This document shows positions 23,431 to 31,635 of a DNA stretch of 42,449 nucleotides, in pieces. A program made the position numbers and the translations under genes. Source of the DNA: CAIYRG01 sp964494505 (GTDB taxonomy: Bacteria > Pseudomonadota > Alphaproteobacteria > Micropepsales > Micropepsaceae). The stretch lies in the NCBI GenBank assembly GCA_964494505.1, contig CAZBRO010000038.1, positions 1 through 42,449 on the forward strand. Direction: 5' to 3'. Position 1 is the first letter of the stretch. Each line of letters opens with the position of its first letter. The notes beneath the pieces are model-generated. The model was not told where the DNA came from, searched no databases, and worked only from the letters and a program-made list of their open reading frames with translations.

Positions 23431-23709
23431 TCAGGTCTTGCCGCCCCTGATGACCATCATTCGCTTAACAGGTGCGTCGGGTGGTCTGACCATCGGCAGA
23501 TCGACAAACCGCGCGCCGCATCCTTTGCCGCGCCGCTCGTGCCGCACGGCGCAGTCCTTTGAAATCCTCTCCAGCACATCGTCCAATTTTGCCTCACTGC
23601 CGAACTTCGCCGCCAGACGGGCAAGCTTGTAAGCGCCCGAGCGCTGACAGAAATCGCAGCGAATCCGGACCAGAACATAGGGAAAATCCACCAGTTTCTG
23701 CGGCCCCAT
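23431..23709 (-). CDS. Small zinc-ribbon-like protein coupled to SRAP
   Basis: The product has 92 residues from the ATG at 23709 (MGPQKLVDF). Two Cys pairs are visible, CDFCQRSGAYKLARLAAKFG near the start and a Cys (KDCAVRHERRGKGCG) later, which fit a zinc-binding fold. I recall similar small proteins next to plasmid SRAP genes but no named function. The stop and the SRAP start are one base apart (TGACATG), so they are co-translated. Confidence 0.7.
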   Translation of the reverse strand: MGPQKLVDFPYVLVRIRCDFCQRSGAYKLARLAAKFGSEAKLDDVLERISKDCAVRHERRGKGCGARFVDLPMVRPPDAPVKRMMVIRGGKT

Positions 23710-24119
23710 GCGGGTTTTCCGCCGGAAAAGAGCATGGGAACGAATAAAGAACAAAAAGCTCGCCTGAGTCCAGCCTATTCGCCGGAGATCCACCAAAGGC
23801 CTACGGCGCGTCCCCTTGGGACCGGGCTCTATGCGCTTCGCGCACCGAATCCGCATGCGCGGTTTCAGCCGCAAGGTAACGATCCCATCGCGCAGTTTAT
23901 GGGGCCGCAGACGCGGCCCCACTTAGGGGCCAGCCCCATCAGCGCACCGCAAGGACAATCAGCGGGGCCGAGGCTCACTCACGTCGCTTCGCGAGGCTCG
24001 CTGCGCCCGCACCAAGACCCCGCAGATTCTCCCTGCGGTTTGCACACCCCGGTTTCGCCAACGGGCAGGGTTGCAGCGCAGCGCTGCGCTGACAACCCAG
24101 ATCAGAAGGAGAGGAGAAA
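23710..24119. other. Non-coding leader between divergent genes
   Basis: About 410 bases without a credible gene. It has the second copy of the GGCGCGTCCCC...GGGACCGGGCTCTA element (about 23799-23831) and a GGTAACGATCCC fragment near 23875. The ArdC gene downstream has a strong AAGGAGAGGAG ribosome site. Confidence 0.5.
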
Positions 24120-25034
24120 ATGACCGAAATCCGGGACGTTTACAGCCGCATCACCGGCAAGATCATCGCCGACCTGGAGCAGGGAGTCCGGCCCTGGCTG
24201 AAGCCGTGGAACGCGGAGCACGCCGCCGGGCGGATCACCCGCCCCTTGCGCCATAACGGCATCCCCTACCGGGGAATCAATGTCGTGATGTTGTGGTCCG
24301 CCGCCGTGACCAAGGGCTACGCCTGCCCGTCGTGGCTGACCTTCAAGCAGGCCCTCGAATTGGGCGGCAGCGTGCGCAAGGGAGAGAGCGGCGAACTCAT
24401 CGTTTACGCCAACAGCATCACCCGCACCGAAACCAACGCCAAGGGCGAGGAAGTCGAAAGCGAAATCCCCTTCTTGAAGGGTTACACCGTTTTCAACGCC
24501 GAACAGTGCGACAACCTCCCCGCCCATTACAGCACCAGACCCGAGCCCCCTGCCCTTTCACCGATTGCGCGCATCGAACGCGCCGACCGTTTCTTTGCCG
24601 CCACCGGCGCCGTCATCCGGCATGGCGGGACGCGAGCCTTTTACGCCGAAGGCCCCGATCATGTGCAGATGCCGCCCTTCGAGACCTTCCGCGATGCGGA
24701 ATCCTACGCGGCAACGCTCGCGCACGAACTGACCCATTGGACCAAACACGACAAGCGTCTGGCGCGGGATTTCGGGCGCGTCCGGTTTGGCGATGAAGGC
24801 TATGCCAAAGAGGAATTGGTCGCCGAACTCGGGTCTGCCTTTCTTGCCGCCGATCTCGAATTGACGCCGGAGGTTCGCGAGGATCACGCCGCCTACATCG
24901 CCTCATGGCTGACGGCCCTGCGCAACGACAAGCGGCTGATTTTCAGCGCCGCCGCCCATGCCCAGCGTGCCGCCGATTATCTGCATTCCCTGCAACCCAA
25001 GACCGAGACCATCGCCGAGGCGCGGGCCGCGTAG
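24120..25034 (+). CDS. ardC: ArdC-like antirestriction protein
   Basis: The product has 304 residues. An N-terminal ssDNA-binding DUF1738/ArdC domain (about 5-130: DVYSRITGKIIADLEQG, RPLRHNGIPYRGINVVMLW) precedes a zincin-like domain with the HExxH motif HELTHW (about residue 201) and a later Glu (KEELVAELGSAFL). ArdC proteins protect incoming single-stranded plasmid DNA from restriction. It is immediately upstream of the ParB-fold gene and ends 59 bases before it. Confidence 0.93.
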   Translation: MTEIRDVYSRITGKIIADLEQGVRPWLKPWNAEHAAGRITRPLRHNGIPYRGINVVMLWSAAVTKGYACPSWLTFKQALELGGSVRKGESGELIVYANSITRTETNAKGEEVESEIPFLKGYTVFNAEQCDNLPAHYSTRPEPPALSPIARIERADRFFAATGAVIRHGGTRAFYAEGPDHVQMPPFETFRDAESYAATLAHELTHWTKHDKRLARDFGRVRFGDEGYAKEELVAELGSAFLAADLELTPEVREDHAAYIASWLTALRNDKRLIFSAAAHAQRAADYLHSLQPKTETIAEARAA

Positions 25035-25093
25035 GCGGCACCTGCCCGGATTTGTCCCGCCATTCCCTGTCTAACCCCAAGGAGATCACCGCC

Positions 25094-26965
25094 ATGAACA
25101 TTCAGTCCATTGCCCTCAATCGTCTCATTCCCTCATCCGCCAATGTGCGCAAGACCGGCGCTTCGACCGGCATCGAGGAACTCGCGGCCAGCATCGCCGC
25201 CCATGGCCTCTTGCAGAATCTTCAAGTCCGCAGCCTGAACGGCAAAGGCAAGTACGAGGTCGTCGCGGGAGGCCGCCGCTTGGCCGCCTTGAAGCTCTTG
25301 GCGAAGGGAAAACAGATCGCCAAAGATTCCGAAATCCCCTGCAATGTTCTGGACGACCAGGACGCCGCCGAAATCAGCCTCGCCGAAAACGTCATGCGCG
25401 TGCCGATGCACCCCGCCGACCAGTTCGAGGCGTTTCACGCCCTGGCCGAGACCGGCAAAGGCCCCGAGGAAATCGCCGCTCGCTTCGGCACGACGCCCAC
25501 CATCGTCCGCCAAAGGCTCAAGCTCGCCAGCGTCAGCCCGCGCCTGTTGGAAGCCTACCGCGCCGAGGAAATGACCTTGGACGAGCTGATGGCCTTCACC
25601 GTCAGCGATGACCATGAAGCGCAAGAAGCGGTATGGATGAACCTGCCGCCTTTCAACAGGAGCCCGTCCGCGATCCGCCGGGCGCTCACCGAGGCCCATG
25701 TCGAAGCGTCGGACCCCAGAGCGCTGTTCGTCGGCATCGAGGTCTACACCACCGCCGGAGGGCAGATTTCTCGCGATCTGTTCCAGCCCGAGCACGAAGG
25801 CTATCTGACGGCCCCTGCCCTGCTTGATAAGCTTGTTCAGGAACGGCTTGAACGCGAAGCGCAAATCGTGCGCGCCGAGGGGTGGAAATGGGTTGAGACT
25901 GCGCCGGAGCTTGATTTTTCTGCCCTGCGGGCCTTCGGACGGATCGAGCCCGAACGCCTGCCGCTTGCACCGGCAAAGGCTGAAGAACTGGCACGGCTTT
26001 CGGCGGAATACGACGCCCTTGAAGAAAGCGAAGCCGACGATCCCCAAACCGCCGACCGGCTCGACGCCCTCTCCCAGCAGATCGAAACCCTTTCGCAAGG
26101 TTCCTGCATCTGGACGCCCGAGCAGACCGCCCAGGGCGGAGTCATTGTCACCATCGACCATGACGGCAGCCTTCTCATCGAACGCGGCCTCATTCGTCCC
26201 GAAGACAAGAAAGCCGCCCACGCCGCGCTTGCCACGGACGACGACGGCGGCGAACCCGGCGCGGACGACGACGGCGATGGCGCTCCCCCGAAATCCTCCC
26301 CCGGCCTTTCCGCGCGGCTCATCGAGGATTTGACGGCGCAACGCACCGCCGCCTTGCGGGCCATGCTTGCCGATAATCCCACCGTGGCGCTTGCCGCGAC
26401 GGTTCACGCCCTGGCGCTCCCGATCTTCTACGGCCCGGCAAGCGGCGACTCCTGCCTCGAAATCCGCGTGACATGCACCGATTTGAGTGCAAGCGCCGAG
26501 AATTTCGCGGAGACGAAAGCCAGCGCAGTGATCGCCGAGCGTATGGCGGATTGGAAGCGGCAATTGCCGGAATCCGCTGAGGCTCTTTGGGACTGGCTGC
26601 GGGCGCAGGATTTGGCAACGCTCACCGCCCTACTCGCCACTTGCGTCGCGATGACCGTCAACGCCGTGCAGAAGCCGCACGAACGCAGCACGGCCCCGCA
26701 CCACGCCGACCGGCTCGCAGCGGCGCTCGCTCTCGACATGCGGCAATGGTGGCAACCGACGCGCGCGACCTATCTCGCGCGGGTGCCCAAGGCCGTGATC
26801 TTGAGCGCTGTCGCCGAAGGCGTGACGCCGGAAGCGGCCGAGAATCTCGCGGGGCTCAAGAAGGATGCCCTGGTAGGCCGCGCCGAAGAACGTCTCGCGG
26901 GCAAGGGCTGGCTGCCCGCCATCTTGCGTATGCCCGCAACGCAACCCAACAACAGCGCCGCGTGA
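25094..26965 (+). CDS. ParB/Srx-fold plasmid protein
   Basis: About 623 residues from the ATG at 25094, with an AAGGAGATC ribosome site. The N-terminal ParB domain has IALNRLIPSSANVRK, EELAASIAAHGLLQNL and VVAGGRRLAALKLL, followed by the SLAENVMRVPMHPADQF box and a helix-turn-helix (IAARFGTTPTIVRQRLKLA). A charged linker (ATDDDGGEPGADDDGDG) separates a C-terminal helical domain. It is much longer than chromosomal ParB and not beside parA. Such proteins are common on alphaproteobacterial plasmids and their target is unknown. Partition or regulation is likely. Confidence 0.88.
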   Translation: MNIQSIALNRLIPSSANVRKTGASTGIEELAASIAAHGLLQNLQVRSLNGKGKYEVVAGGRRLAALKLLAKGKQIAKDSEIPCNVLDDQDAAEISLAENVMRVPMHPADQFEAFHALAETGKGPEEIAARFGTTPTIVRQRLKLASVSPRLLEAYRAEEMTLDELMAFTVSDDHEAQEAVWMNLPPFNRSPSAIRRALTEAHVEASDPRALFVGIEVYTTAGGQISRDLFQPEHEGYLTAPALLDKLVQERLEREAQIVRAEGWKWVETAPELDFSALRAFGRIEPERLPLAPAKAEELARLSAEYDALEESEADDPQTADRLDALSQQIETLSQGSCIWTPEQTAQGGVIVTIDHDGSLLIERGLIRPEDKKAAHAALATDDDGGEPGADDDGDGAPPKSSPGLSARLIEDLTAQRTAALRAMLADNPTVALAATVHALALPIFYGPASGDSCLEIRVTCTDLSASAENFAETKASAVIAERMADWKRQLPESAEALWDWLRAQDLATLTALLATCVAMTVNAVQKPHERSTAPHHADRLAAALALDMRQWWQPTRATYLARVPKAVILSAVAEGVTPEAAENLAGLKKDALVGRAEERLAGKGWLPAILRMPATQPNNSAA

Positions 26966-26972
26966 GGGTGCC

Positions 26973-27185
26973 ATGGCCGCGCCTCGCTTTATCGAGATCG
27001 ACGGCAAGCGCTATCTCTGGCGCGATGTTCTGGCGTTACGGCGGGCGCAAGTCGCCCGCCACCTCCGGGAGCGGCAACCGCCGCTCTTTCCGCTCATAGA
27101 AGACGCCCGACCGAAAGCGGCACGCACTGTTGCAGGCCGCTACCTCGAACCTTTGCTTTTTACGGTCCTGGACCGGGAGGCTTGA
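26973..27185 (+). CDS. Small conserved plasmid protein downstream of ParB-fold gene
   Basis: The product has 70 residues (MAAPRFIEIDGKRYLWRDV). It is basic in the middle (RRAQVARHLRERQ) with no recognised domain. It starts seven bases after the ParB-fold stop, so it is in the same operon. I recall similar short proteins after plasmid ParB genes. Function unknown. Confidence 0.65.
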   Translation: MAAPRFIEIDGKRYLWRDVLALRRAQVARHLRERQPPLFPLIEDARPKAARTVAGRYLEPLLFTVLDREA

Positions 27186-27747
27186 GGTTTCGAGCCCCCT
27201 GCCCTGCCCGCCCCTTGTTCGATCCGCGCCGGAGGCGGTCGAAATTTTGCGGGACGCCCCTCGTCCCGACAGCGATTTCGCAACATCGCCGGGAGCGCGG
27301 TCAACGGCGCGCATGGTTGGCGCGGGAGCAGAGCCGCAGGAGCGTGCGACGAGGCGAGCACCCGCCCGTTGACGGCGCGAGAGGCGGTGTTATCCCTGCC
27401 CTTCTGGGTTCTTGTCGTACTGGCCCTTCACCCTTTTTGGCGTCGCGGCGGCCATCAAACGGCGGATTCGTTGTTTTCGTGCCGGTCTATGGCGGCAAGG
27501 TAGCAGCTAGATAGCAATAACAAGACCAACAGTAACAATCCATTAGGCGGCATTCCCCCGAATCAGTGTAGGCTCTTTCGAGGGCAAGGTAGCAGCTATC
27601 TAGCCAGATACTTTCGGACGATTTGAGGACTGAATATAGATAGCAGCTATCTAGTTGATTGGTAACTGCTTGATATAATATATCTAGCGATTAGCTTGCA
27701 GCTAGTGTATATCTTGCAGCCATCTAGCTGCTAAGTGGAAAAATCGC
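27186..27747. other. Candidate origin/centromere region, no gene
   Basis: The left part is GC-rich with an inverted pair GTCAACGG/CCGTTGAC about 60 bases apart. The right part (about 27490-27740) is A+T-rich and holds the TAGCAGCTA repeats listed next. This A+T-rich patch with repeats directly upstream of parA is the usual arrangement of a partition site or origin. Confidence 0.5.
27501..27735 (+). repeat. Iteron-like TAGCAGCTA repeats upstream of parA
   Basis: Copies of TAGCAGCTA(G/T)(A/C)TAG are seen at about 27501, 27590 and 27641, with a variant at about 27696 (TTGCAGCTAG). An inverted copy lies at 27721-27735. A further copy is after the ParA partner gene at 28739. They are 13-16 bp long, unevenly spaced, and could bind the small RHH-like partner (centromere) or RepC (iterons). 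Confidence 0.65.
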
Positions 27748-28383
27748 ATGGCCACAATCATCGCCTTCGTTTCGCAAAAGGGTGGGGTAGGGAAGTCCAC
27801 CCTGGCGCGGGCCCTTGCCCGCGAAGCGGCGGCCAGCGGATTGAAAGTCAAGATCGCGGACCTCGATACGCAGCAGGGCACGACGATCGACTGGCACCGG
27901 ACACGTCTCGATGCCGGGATCGAACCCGAGGTCGCGGCGGAGGCGTTCGGGACGGCGAGCCAGGCCCTCAAGCTGGCCGATCACTACGAGCTCCTAATCC
28001 TCGATGGACCGGCGCGGACCAGCAAGGGAACGCTGGAAATCGCCCGCGTCGCCGATCTGGTCGTGCAGCCGACGGGCGCCTCGGCCGACGATCTAAGACC
28101 CGCCATTCGCGAATTTCATGCGCTCGTGAAAGCCGGAATTCCCAAGTCGAAACTGACTTTCGCGCTCAATCGAATCGGCACGGCGGCCGAAGAGGCGGAG
28201 ACGAGGGCGTATATCGCCGAGGCGGGTTACACCGTGCTCAAGGGTTGCCTTTTGGAGCGCCCTGCCTACCGCAAAGCCCAGAACATGGGCCATGCCGTCA
28301 CCGAAACCAGTTATGCGGGCCTCAAGGCCAAGGCCGATGCACTCATTCAGGCCCTCATCGACAAGGTAGGCGAACATGGCTGA
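27748..28383 (+). CDS. parA: ParA-family partition ATPase
   Basis: The product has 211 residues. The deviant Walker A motif KGGVGKST is at 11-18, followed by IADLDTQQGTTIDWHR (Walker A') and LLILDGPARTSKGTLE (Walker B). There is no N-terminal DNA-binding domain, as in small type Ib ParA proteins. It overlaps the next gene by eight bases. It drives plasmid segregation together with the downstream partner and the TAGCAGCTA sites. Confidence 0.93.
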   Translation: MATIIAFVSQKGGVGKSTLARALAREAAASGLKVKIADLDTQQGTTIDWHRTRLDAGIEPEVAAEAFGTASQALKLADHYELLILDGPARTSKGTLEIARVADLVVQPTGASADDLRPAIREFHALVKAGIPKSKLTFALNRIGTAAEEAETRAYIAEAGYTVLKGCLLERPAYRKAQNMGHAVTETSYAGLKAKADALIQALIDKVGEHG

Positions 28384-28729
28384 CTTCAAGAACCTCAAGC
28401 GCAAGACGCTCGGAGCGCCGCCGCCACCCGATGAAGCCAGCGGCAATCTGGAGGCACCAGAAGTGCCGCCGCCAGCCGTGCCGGAAATGGCACCAGCTCC
28501 GGCAGCGCCGGTGCGCACAGCGGCGCCGGCGAGACCGCGGGCAGGGCAGGGGGCTCCAAAGCGCGACGGCCGCAGCATGCGCCGCACCGACCGCACGGTT
28601 CAGTTTGCAACGCGCGTGACGCCGGCTTGGGACGAGCAGGTTCGTCAGATCGCCGAACGCGATCGCCTGTTGCTCGTCGAAGTGCTGGAAAAGTCCCTCG
28701 AAGCCTATGAAAGCGCGCGGCGGCAGTAG
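28376..28729 (+). CDS. Small ParA partner, probable RHH centromere-binding protein
   Basis: The product has 117 residues. Residues 10-60 are Pro/Ala-rich and disordered (EAPEVPPPAVPEMAPAPAAP). The C-terminal ~45 residues look like a ribbon-helix-helix fold (RTDRTVQFATRVTPAW, then two helices ending EKSLEAYESARRQ). Position directly after a type Ib parA, overlapping by eight bases, fits a ParB-like centromere-binding partner such as ParG. A TAGCAGCTA site lies ten bases after its stop. Confidence 0.75.
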   Translation: MADFKNLKRKTLGAPPPPDEASGNLEAPEVPPPAVPEMAPAPAAPVRTAAPARPRAGQGAPKRDGRSMRRTDRTVQFATRVTPAWDEQVRQIAERDRLLLVEVLEKSLEAYESARRQ

Positions 28730-28738
28730 CGAGCTAGA

Positions 28739-28751
28739 TAGCAGCTAGATG
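28739..28751 (+). repeat. Iteron-like repeat after the ParA partner gene
   Basis: TAGCAGCTAGATG matches the repeats at 27501-27735. A preceding GAGCTAGATAGC extends the similarity. Confidence 0.6.
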
Positions 28752-28893
28752 TAAGATGATTCGCTTGATTTGACGGCAAGGGACGCGAATCGGAGTCTAT
28801 TGGCGCGCTTCTCAATTCTCTCGACTACGAAATAAAGCCGCCGCAGCTAGCCCTGGGGATATTTCCTCGACAGCCGCCTAGAATCGCGCCTAG

Positions 28894-28916
28894 CTAGTTG
28901 CTCGAAACTAGCAGCG
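28894..28916. promoter_or_regulatory. Candidate operator upstream of RHH gene
   Basis: CTAGT and ACTAG flank an 8-bp centre, with the related half-site GCAGCGAG after it, just before the start codon at 28927. This is a likely binding site for the RHH protein itself. No function is proven. Confidence 0.35.
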
Positions 28917-28926
28917 AGTCGCGAGC

Positions 28927-29145
28927 ATGTATCCTTCGGAAAGCGCAGAGGCAAAGCGTCAGCGGACGCGGGAGATGCGCGAGCGTCGCCGGCAGGCCGG
29001 CCTCACAGAAATCATCCTGGCATTGCCGAGGGACATCGTGGCCGAGCTCGATGCCGTGAAATTGCGCGAGGGGCTGCGCAACCGCAGCCAGGTCGTGCAG
29101 CAATTGCTTCAGGCGGGGAGGGTGACGAACCAGCAGAGCGCTTAG
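28927..29145 (+). CDS. Small RHH regulator between parA and repC
   Basis: The product has 72 residues. The N-terminus is strongly basic (AKRQRTREMRERRRQAG), followed by LTEIILALPRDIVAELDAV, a ribbon-helix-helix-like strand and helix, and a second helix (RSQVVQQLLQAG). It has CopG-type size and position, so it may control repC or copy number. Its C-terminus and downstream hairpin are duplicated further on (see 29337). Confidence 0.7.
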   Translation: MYPSESAEAKRQRTREMRERRRQAGLTEIILALPRDIVAELDAVKLREGLRNRSQVVQQLLQAGRVTNQQSA

Positions 29146-29226
29146 AAACGCCAAAGCCCGCTTTGGCGAGCGGGCTTTGGCACGAATACCTGCGACGGGT
29201 TGGCGCCCGTCTTCGGCGAATCAGCA
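29145..29226 (-). ncRNA. Candidate antisense RNA (ctRNA) A, opposite to repC leader
   Basis: On the minus strand, TTGCCA (29256-29261) and TAAGTT (29233-29238) are 17 bp apart, as a sigma-70 promoter. The transcript would begin near 29226. It has a GACGGG/CCCGTC hairpin with loop CGCCAA, then a perfect 13-bp terminator stem (29150-29181) with the same CGCCAA loop, followed by GTTTCT. In repABC plasmids a ctRNA of this kind lies just upstream of repC and represses it. Size about 80 nt. Promoter and terminator were identified by eye. Confidence 0.6.
29150..29181 (-). terminator. Terminator hairpin of candidate ctRNA A
   Basis: GCCAAAGCCCGCT pairs perfectly with AGCGGGCTTTGGC around TTGGCG. On the minus strand it is followed by GTTTCT. 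It also lies just after the RHH gene and could terminate that transcript. Confidence 0.75.
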
Positions 29227-29336
29227 ACTCCGAACTTAGGGCGCAGCCAAAGACGTGGCAAGCGAAAACGCAAGTTTTCGCAACGGCTTTGTGTTGCCCG
29301 TCGCCTCGATGGAACGAACGAGGTGACCGATGGCTT

Positions 29337-29516
29337 GTGACGATTTCACGACGATTGAATCCAGAGATCGCAGCGACGCTTCACGCGCCGGCGCCGGCGC
29401 GCACAACGATCGAACGGCGCGACAGCCGTCTCGATGCTGCCGGGCGGCGATCGCACCGCACGGCGGACCCGAAACTTTTGCGACAGGGGAGAGTGGCCAC
29501 CCAGGAAAGCGCCTGA
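29337..29516 (+). pseudogene. Degenerate second copy of the RHH gene end
   Basis: The frame ends GRVATQESA, compared with GRVTNQQSA at the end of the RHH gene at 28927, and both are followed by a homologous hairpin. A GTG at 29337 would give 59 residues beginning MTISRRLNPEIAATL, which is RHH-like, but the middle is unlike the intact copy. I read it as a decayed duplicate. A real short protein remains possible. Confidence 0.35.
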
Positions 29517-29595
29517 AATGCAAAAGCCTCCGTTGGCGCGGAGGCTTTGCGAAAATTCGTGATGGGCTAGGCGGCCCGGTTCGGACAAATCAAGC
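29515..29595 (-). ncRNA. Candidate antisense RNA (ctRNA) B, opposite to repC leader
   Basis: On the minus strand, TTGCGA (29625-29630) and TAGGGT (29602-29607) are again 17 bp apart. The predicted RNA starts CGGATTGCTTGATT, homologous to the start of RNA A (CGGAGTTGCTGATT). It has a GGGC/GCCC hairpin with loop CGCCTA, then a terminator hairpin (29520-29550) with loop CGCCAA and a T-rich tail. The stems differ from RNA A by paired changes (GCCCGCT/AGCGGGC against GCCTCCG/CGGAGGC). It lies about 100 bp upstream of the repC start. Confidence 0.6.
29520..29550 (-). terminator. Terminator hairpin of candidate ctRNA B
   Basis: GCAAAAGCCTCCG pairs with CGGAGGCTTTGC (one bulge) around TTGGCG. On the minus strand it is followed by ATTTC. 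Confidence 0.7.
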
Positions 29596-29696
29596 AATCC
29601 GACCCTAGCCGCCGAAGACCCGATTCGCAAGCGGAATCGATGATTCCGTTAACGGTGGAGGTTTGCCCATCGCGACCCGTAACAAAGGAGGGTCCG

Positions 29697-31007
29697 ATGA
29701 ATATACAGACACAGATCGGCGGCACGGCCGCCGCGCAGCATGCCGGCCGGCAGACCGGATTTCGACGCCTGACCGTTGCGATGATGGCAACGGAAAGCCA
29801 GGCCCGCGAATTCGGTGGGGTAGGGGATAATGGGCCGAGGCCGGGGCAGATTCTCGGTGCCTTCAAAGCCGCAGCGCCGTTCCTCGGCTATGGTGCGCGT
29901 GTCGTCCATGCCATCGACTGGTTCTTTCGCTTTACGTCGTCCCAGGACTGGCAGGAAGGCGCTAGGCCCATTGTCTGGCCCTCGGCGCGAATGCAGCAGG
30001 AGGAGCTTGGGCTATCGCCCACGCGCACCAAGGCGCTCAACCGGCTCCTAATCGAGCTTGGGCTGATCGCGGCCAAGGACAGCCCCAACGGCAAGCGCTA
30101 CGGCCGCAGAGACCGCGAAGGGCGCATCGTCGAGGCTTACGGCTTCGATCTGTCGCCGCTGGCACAGCGCATCGCGGAGTTTCAGAAGGTGGCCGAGGAG
30201 GGCAGGGGGGTGCGCGTCCGCATGGGACAATTGCGCCGGCGGGCGACGATCGCGCGCAAAGGCATCGCCCAAATCTTCGATGCGGCGGCCGAGTACGGGC
30301 TGATGGACGCAGGCTGGCAGTCGCTCGCGGATGAGGCGCACGTGCTCTCAGGGGCTCTCAGACGCGTTGAGAGGCTCGATGAGATGGAGATTGGCGTCCA
30401 TGCCCTCGAAAGACGCCTGGCCGAGGCGCAGAAGCGCATGGAGGTACAGCTCGCAGAGCTTAGGAAGGATGTGAATCAAGACCCCCAGGGGACCGATTCC
30501 GGACCTCACATATATACCTACAAACCATCCTTAAATCTGAATCCAGATACAGTAATGGCTTGCGAGAAGAGTAGTAGCGAGTCTGGGGTAGTGCCTGAGA
30601 CCAAGAGCAGCCCCCAGAAGAAGCCGGAAGTGACGGAGCTGGAAAAGGTGCTTCGTCTGTACCCGGACGAGCTGCCGGTCTTCGCGCCGCGCCTGAAGGC
30701 CTATCTGCACGGCGCCGACCCCTGTTGGTCCGACATTGTGGAAGCGGCCGATGCCTTGCGGTGCGAACTCGACATTTCGCGGCCGATCTGGGGCGAGGCC
30801 TGCCATGTGATGGGGCGGGAGACCGCGGCGATTGCTCTGGCCATCGTCTCGACCAAGGATCCCGATCACTTCACGCGAACGGCCGGGCATTATTTCCACG
30901 GCATGGTGCAGCGGGCGAAGCGCGGCGAGCTGCACCTCGATCGGACGATCTGGGGCTTGCGGGCCAATCAGAATCAGCGTCCGAAACCCGCGGAGGGGAG
31001 GGCATAG
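29697..31007 (+). CDS. repC: RepC-family replication initiator
   Basis: The product has 436 residues from the ATG at 29697, which has an AAAGGAGGG ribosome site; the upstream ATG at 29640 lacks one. The N-terminal half has the RepC winged-helix region (PSARMQQEELGLSPTRTKALNRLLIELGLIAAKDS split over two stretches, then GKRYGRRDREGRIVEAYGFDLSPLA). A coiled region follows (ALERRLAEAQKRMEVQLAELRK), and the C-terminal RepC domain contains YPDELPVFAPRLKAYLHGA and WGEACHVMGRETAAIALAIV. RepC binds an origin usually located inside its own gene. Here it stands apart from repA/repB, with a ParA/RHH pair instead. Two candidate ctRNAs lie upstream and may control it. Confidence 0.92.
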   Translation: MNIQTQIGGTAAAQHAGRQTGFRRLTVAMMATESQAREFGGVGDNGPRPGQILGAFKAAAPFLGYGARVVHAIDWFFRFTSSQDWQEGARPIVWPSARMQQEELGLSPTRTKALNRLLIELGLIAAKDSPNGKRYGRRDREGRIVEAYGFDLSPLAQRIAEFQKVAEEGRGVRVRMGQLRRRATIARKGIAQIFDAAAEYGLMDAGWQSLADEAHVLSGALRRVERLDEMEIGVHALERRLAEAQKRMEVQLAELRKDVNQDPQGTDSGPHIYTYKPSLNLNPDTVMACEKSSSESGVVPETKSSPQKKPEVTELEKVLRLYPDELPVFAPRLKAYLHGADPCWSDIVEAADALRCELDISRPIWGEACHVMGRETAAIALAIVSTKDPDHFTRTAGHYFHGMVQRAKRGELHLDRTIWGLRANQNQRPKPAEGRA

Positions 31008-31335
31008 AACGCTTCTCACGGGCGGTTTCCCGGCTGATGGACTCGTTTGATCGTTCAGTGATCGAGCACGAATTCCTGCTTTCGTGCAATGACGCGATGT
31101 TCGTCAGCTCCATTCGGTCAAGCGCTCACAACGACCTCGTGAGAATGCGCAACCTGGAGCCTTGGCCGGCATCGGTTCAACGAGAATTTTCCCCTGGCCT
31201 TCGGCCATTCCTCGCGATGCTGCGCAGTCAAAATTCACGCGGGGCCCTTCGGGTTGATCCGGCCGTCCAGGCGGCCCCGGACGGTGCGCAACGAGGCCGC
31301 ATGACGCGGCTTCAATAACCGAAAAGGAGACTACA
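31008..31335. other. Non-coding leader before the DUF736 gene
   Basis: About 330 bases follow repC. A frame of about 100 codons crosses it but has no start of its own and no family-like sequence. CTTCGGCCATTCCTCGCGATGCTGCGC-type leader sequence is typical of small plasmid genes of this group. An AAAAGGAGA ribosome site precedes the DUF736 start. Confidence 0.5.
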
Positions 31336-31629
31336 ATGACTACCATCGGCACATTCGTCCGCGAGGGCGAAAATTACGTCGGCTCAATCACGACGCTGAC
31401 GATCAAGACGAAGGCGACCATCAAGCCGGTCGAGAAAACCGCGGACAAGGCTCCCGATTACCGGGTCTATGCCACCGGGGTCGAAATCGGCGCTGCCTGG
31501 TCTCAGACCAGCAAGGCCGAGAAGCCGTATCTCTCGGTGAAGCTCGACGATCCGAGTTTCGCCGGAGCGATCCAATGCCGTTTGCTCGGCATCGGTGAAG
31601 AGACCCAGAACTTGATCTGGAGTCGCTAG
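31336..31629 (+). CDS. DUF736 family protein
   Basis: The product has 97 residues with the family opening MTTIGTFVREGENYVGSITTLTIK and the end KPYLSVKLDDPSFAGAIQCRL, split here into separate motifs. DUF736 proteins are common on alphaproteobacterial plasmids near replication and transfer genes. Their function is not settled. A perfect terminator follows at 31636. Confidence 0.9.
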   Translation: MTTIGTFVREGENYVGSITTLTIKTKATIKPVEKTADKAPDYRVYATGVEIGAAWSQTSKAEKPYLSVKLDDPSFAGAIQCRLLGIGEETQNLIWSR

Positions 31630-31635
31630 CATACC

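Noticed and set aside
24905..25093. A longer N-terminus for the ParB-fold protein
   Set aside because: It overlaps ardC out of frame and is Arg/Pro-rich. The ATG at 25094 has a strong ribosome site.
31008..31318. A plus-strand frame after repC
   Set aside because: It continues from a shadow frame of repC without its own start or a conserved sequence.
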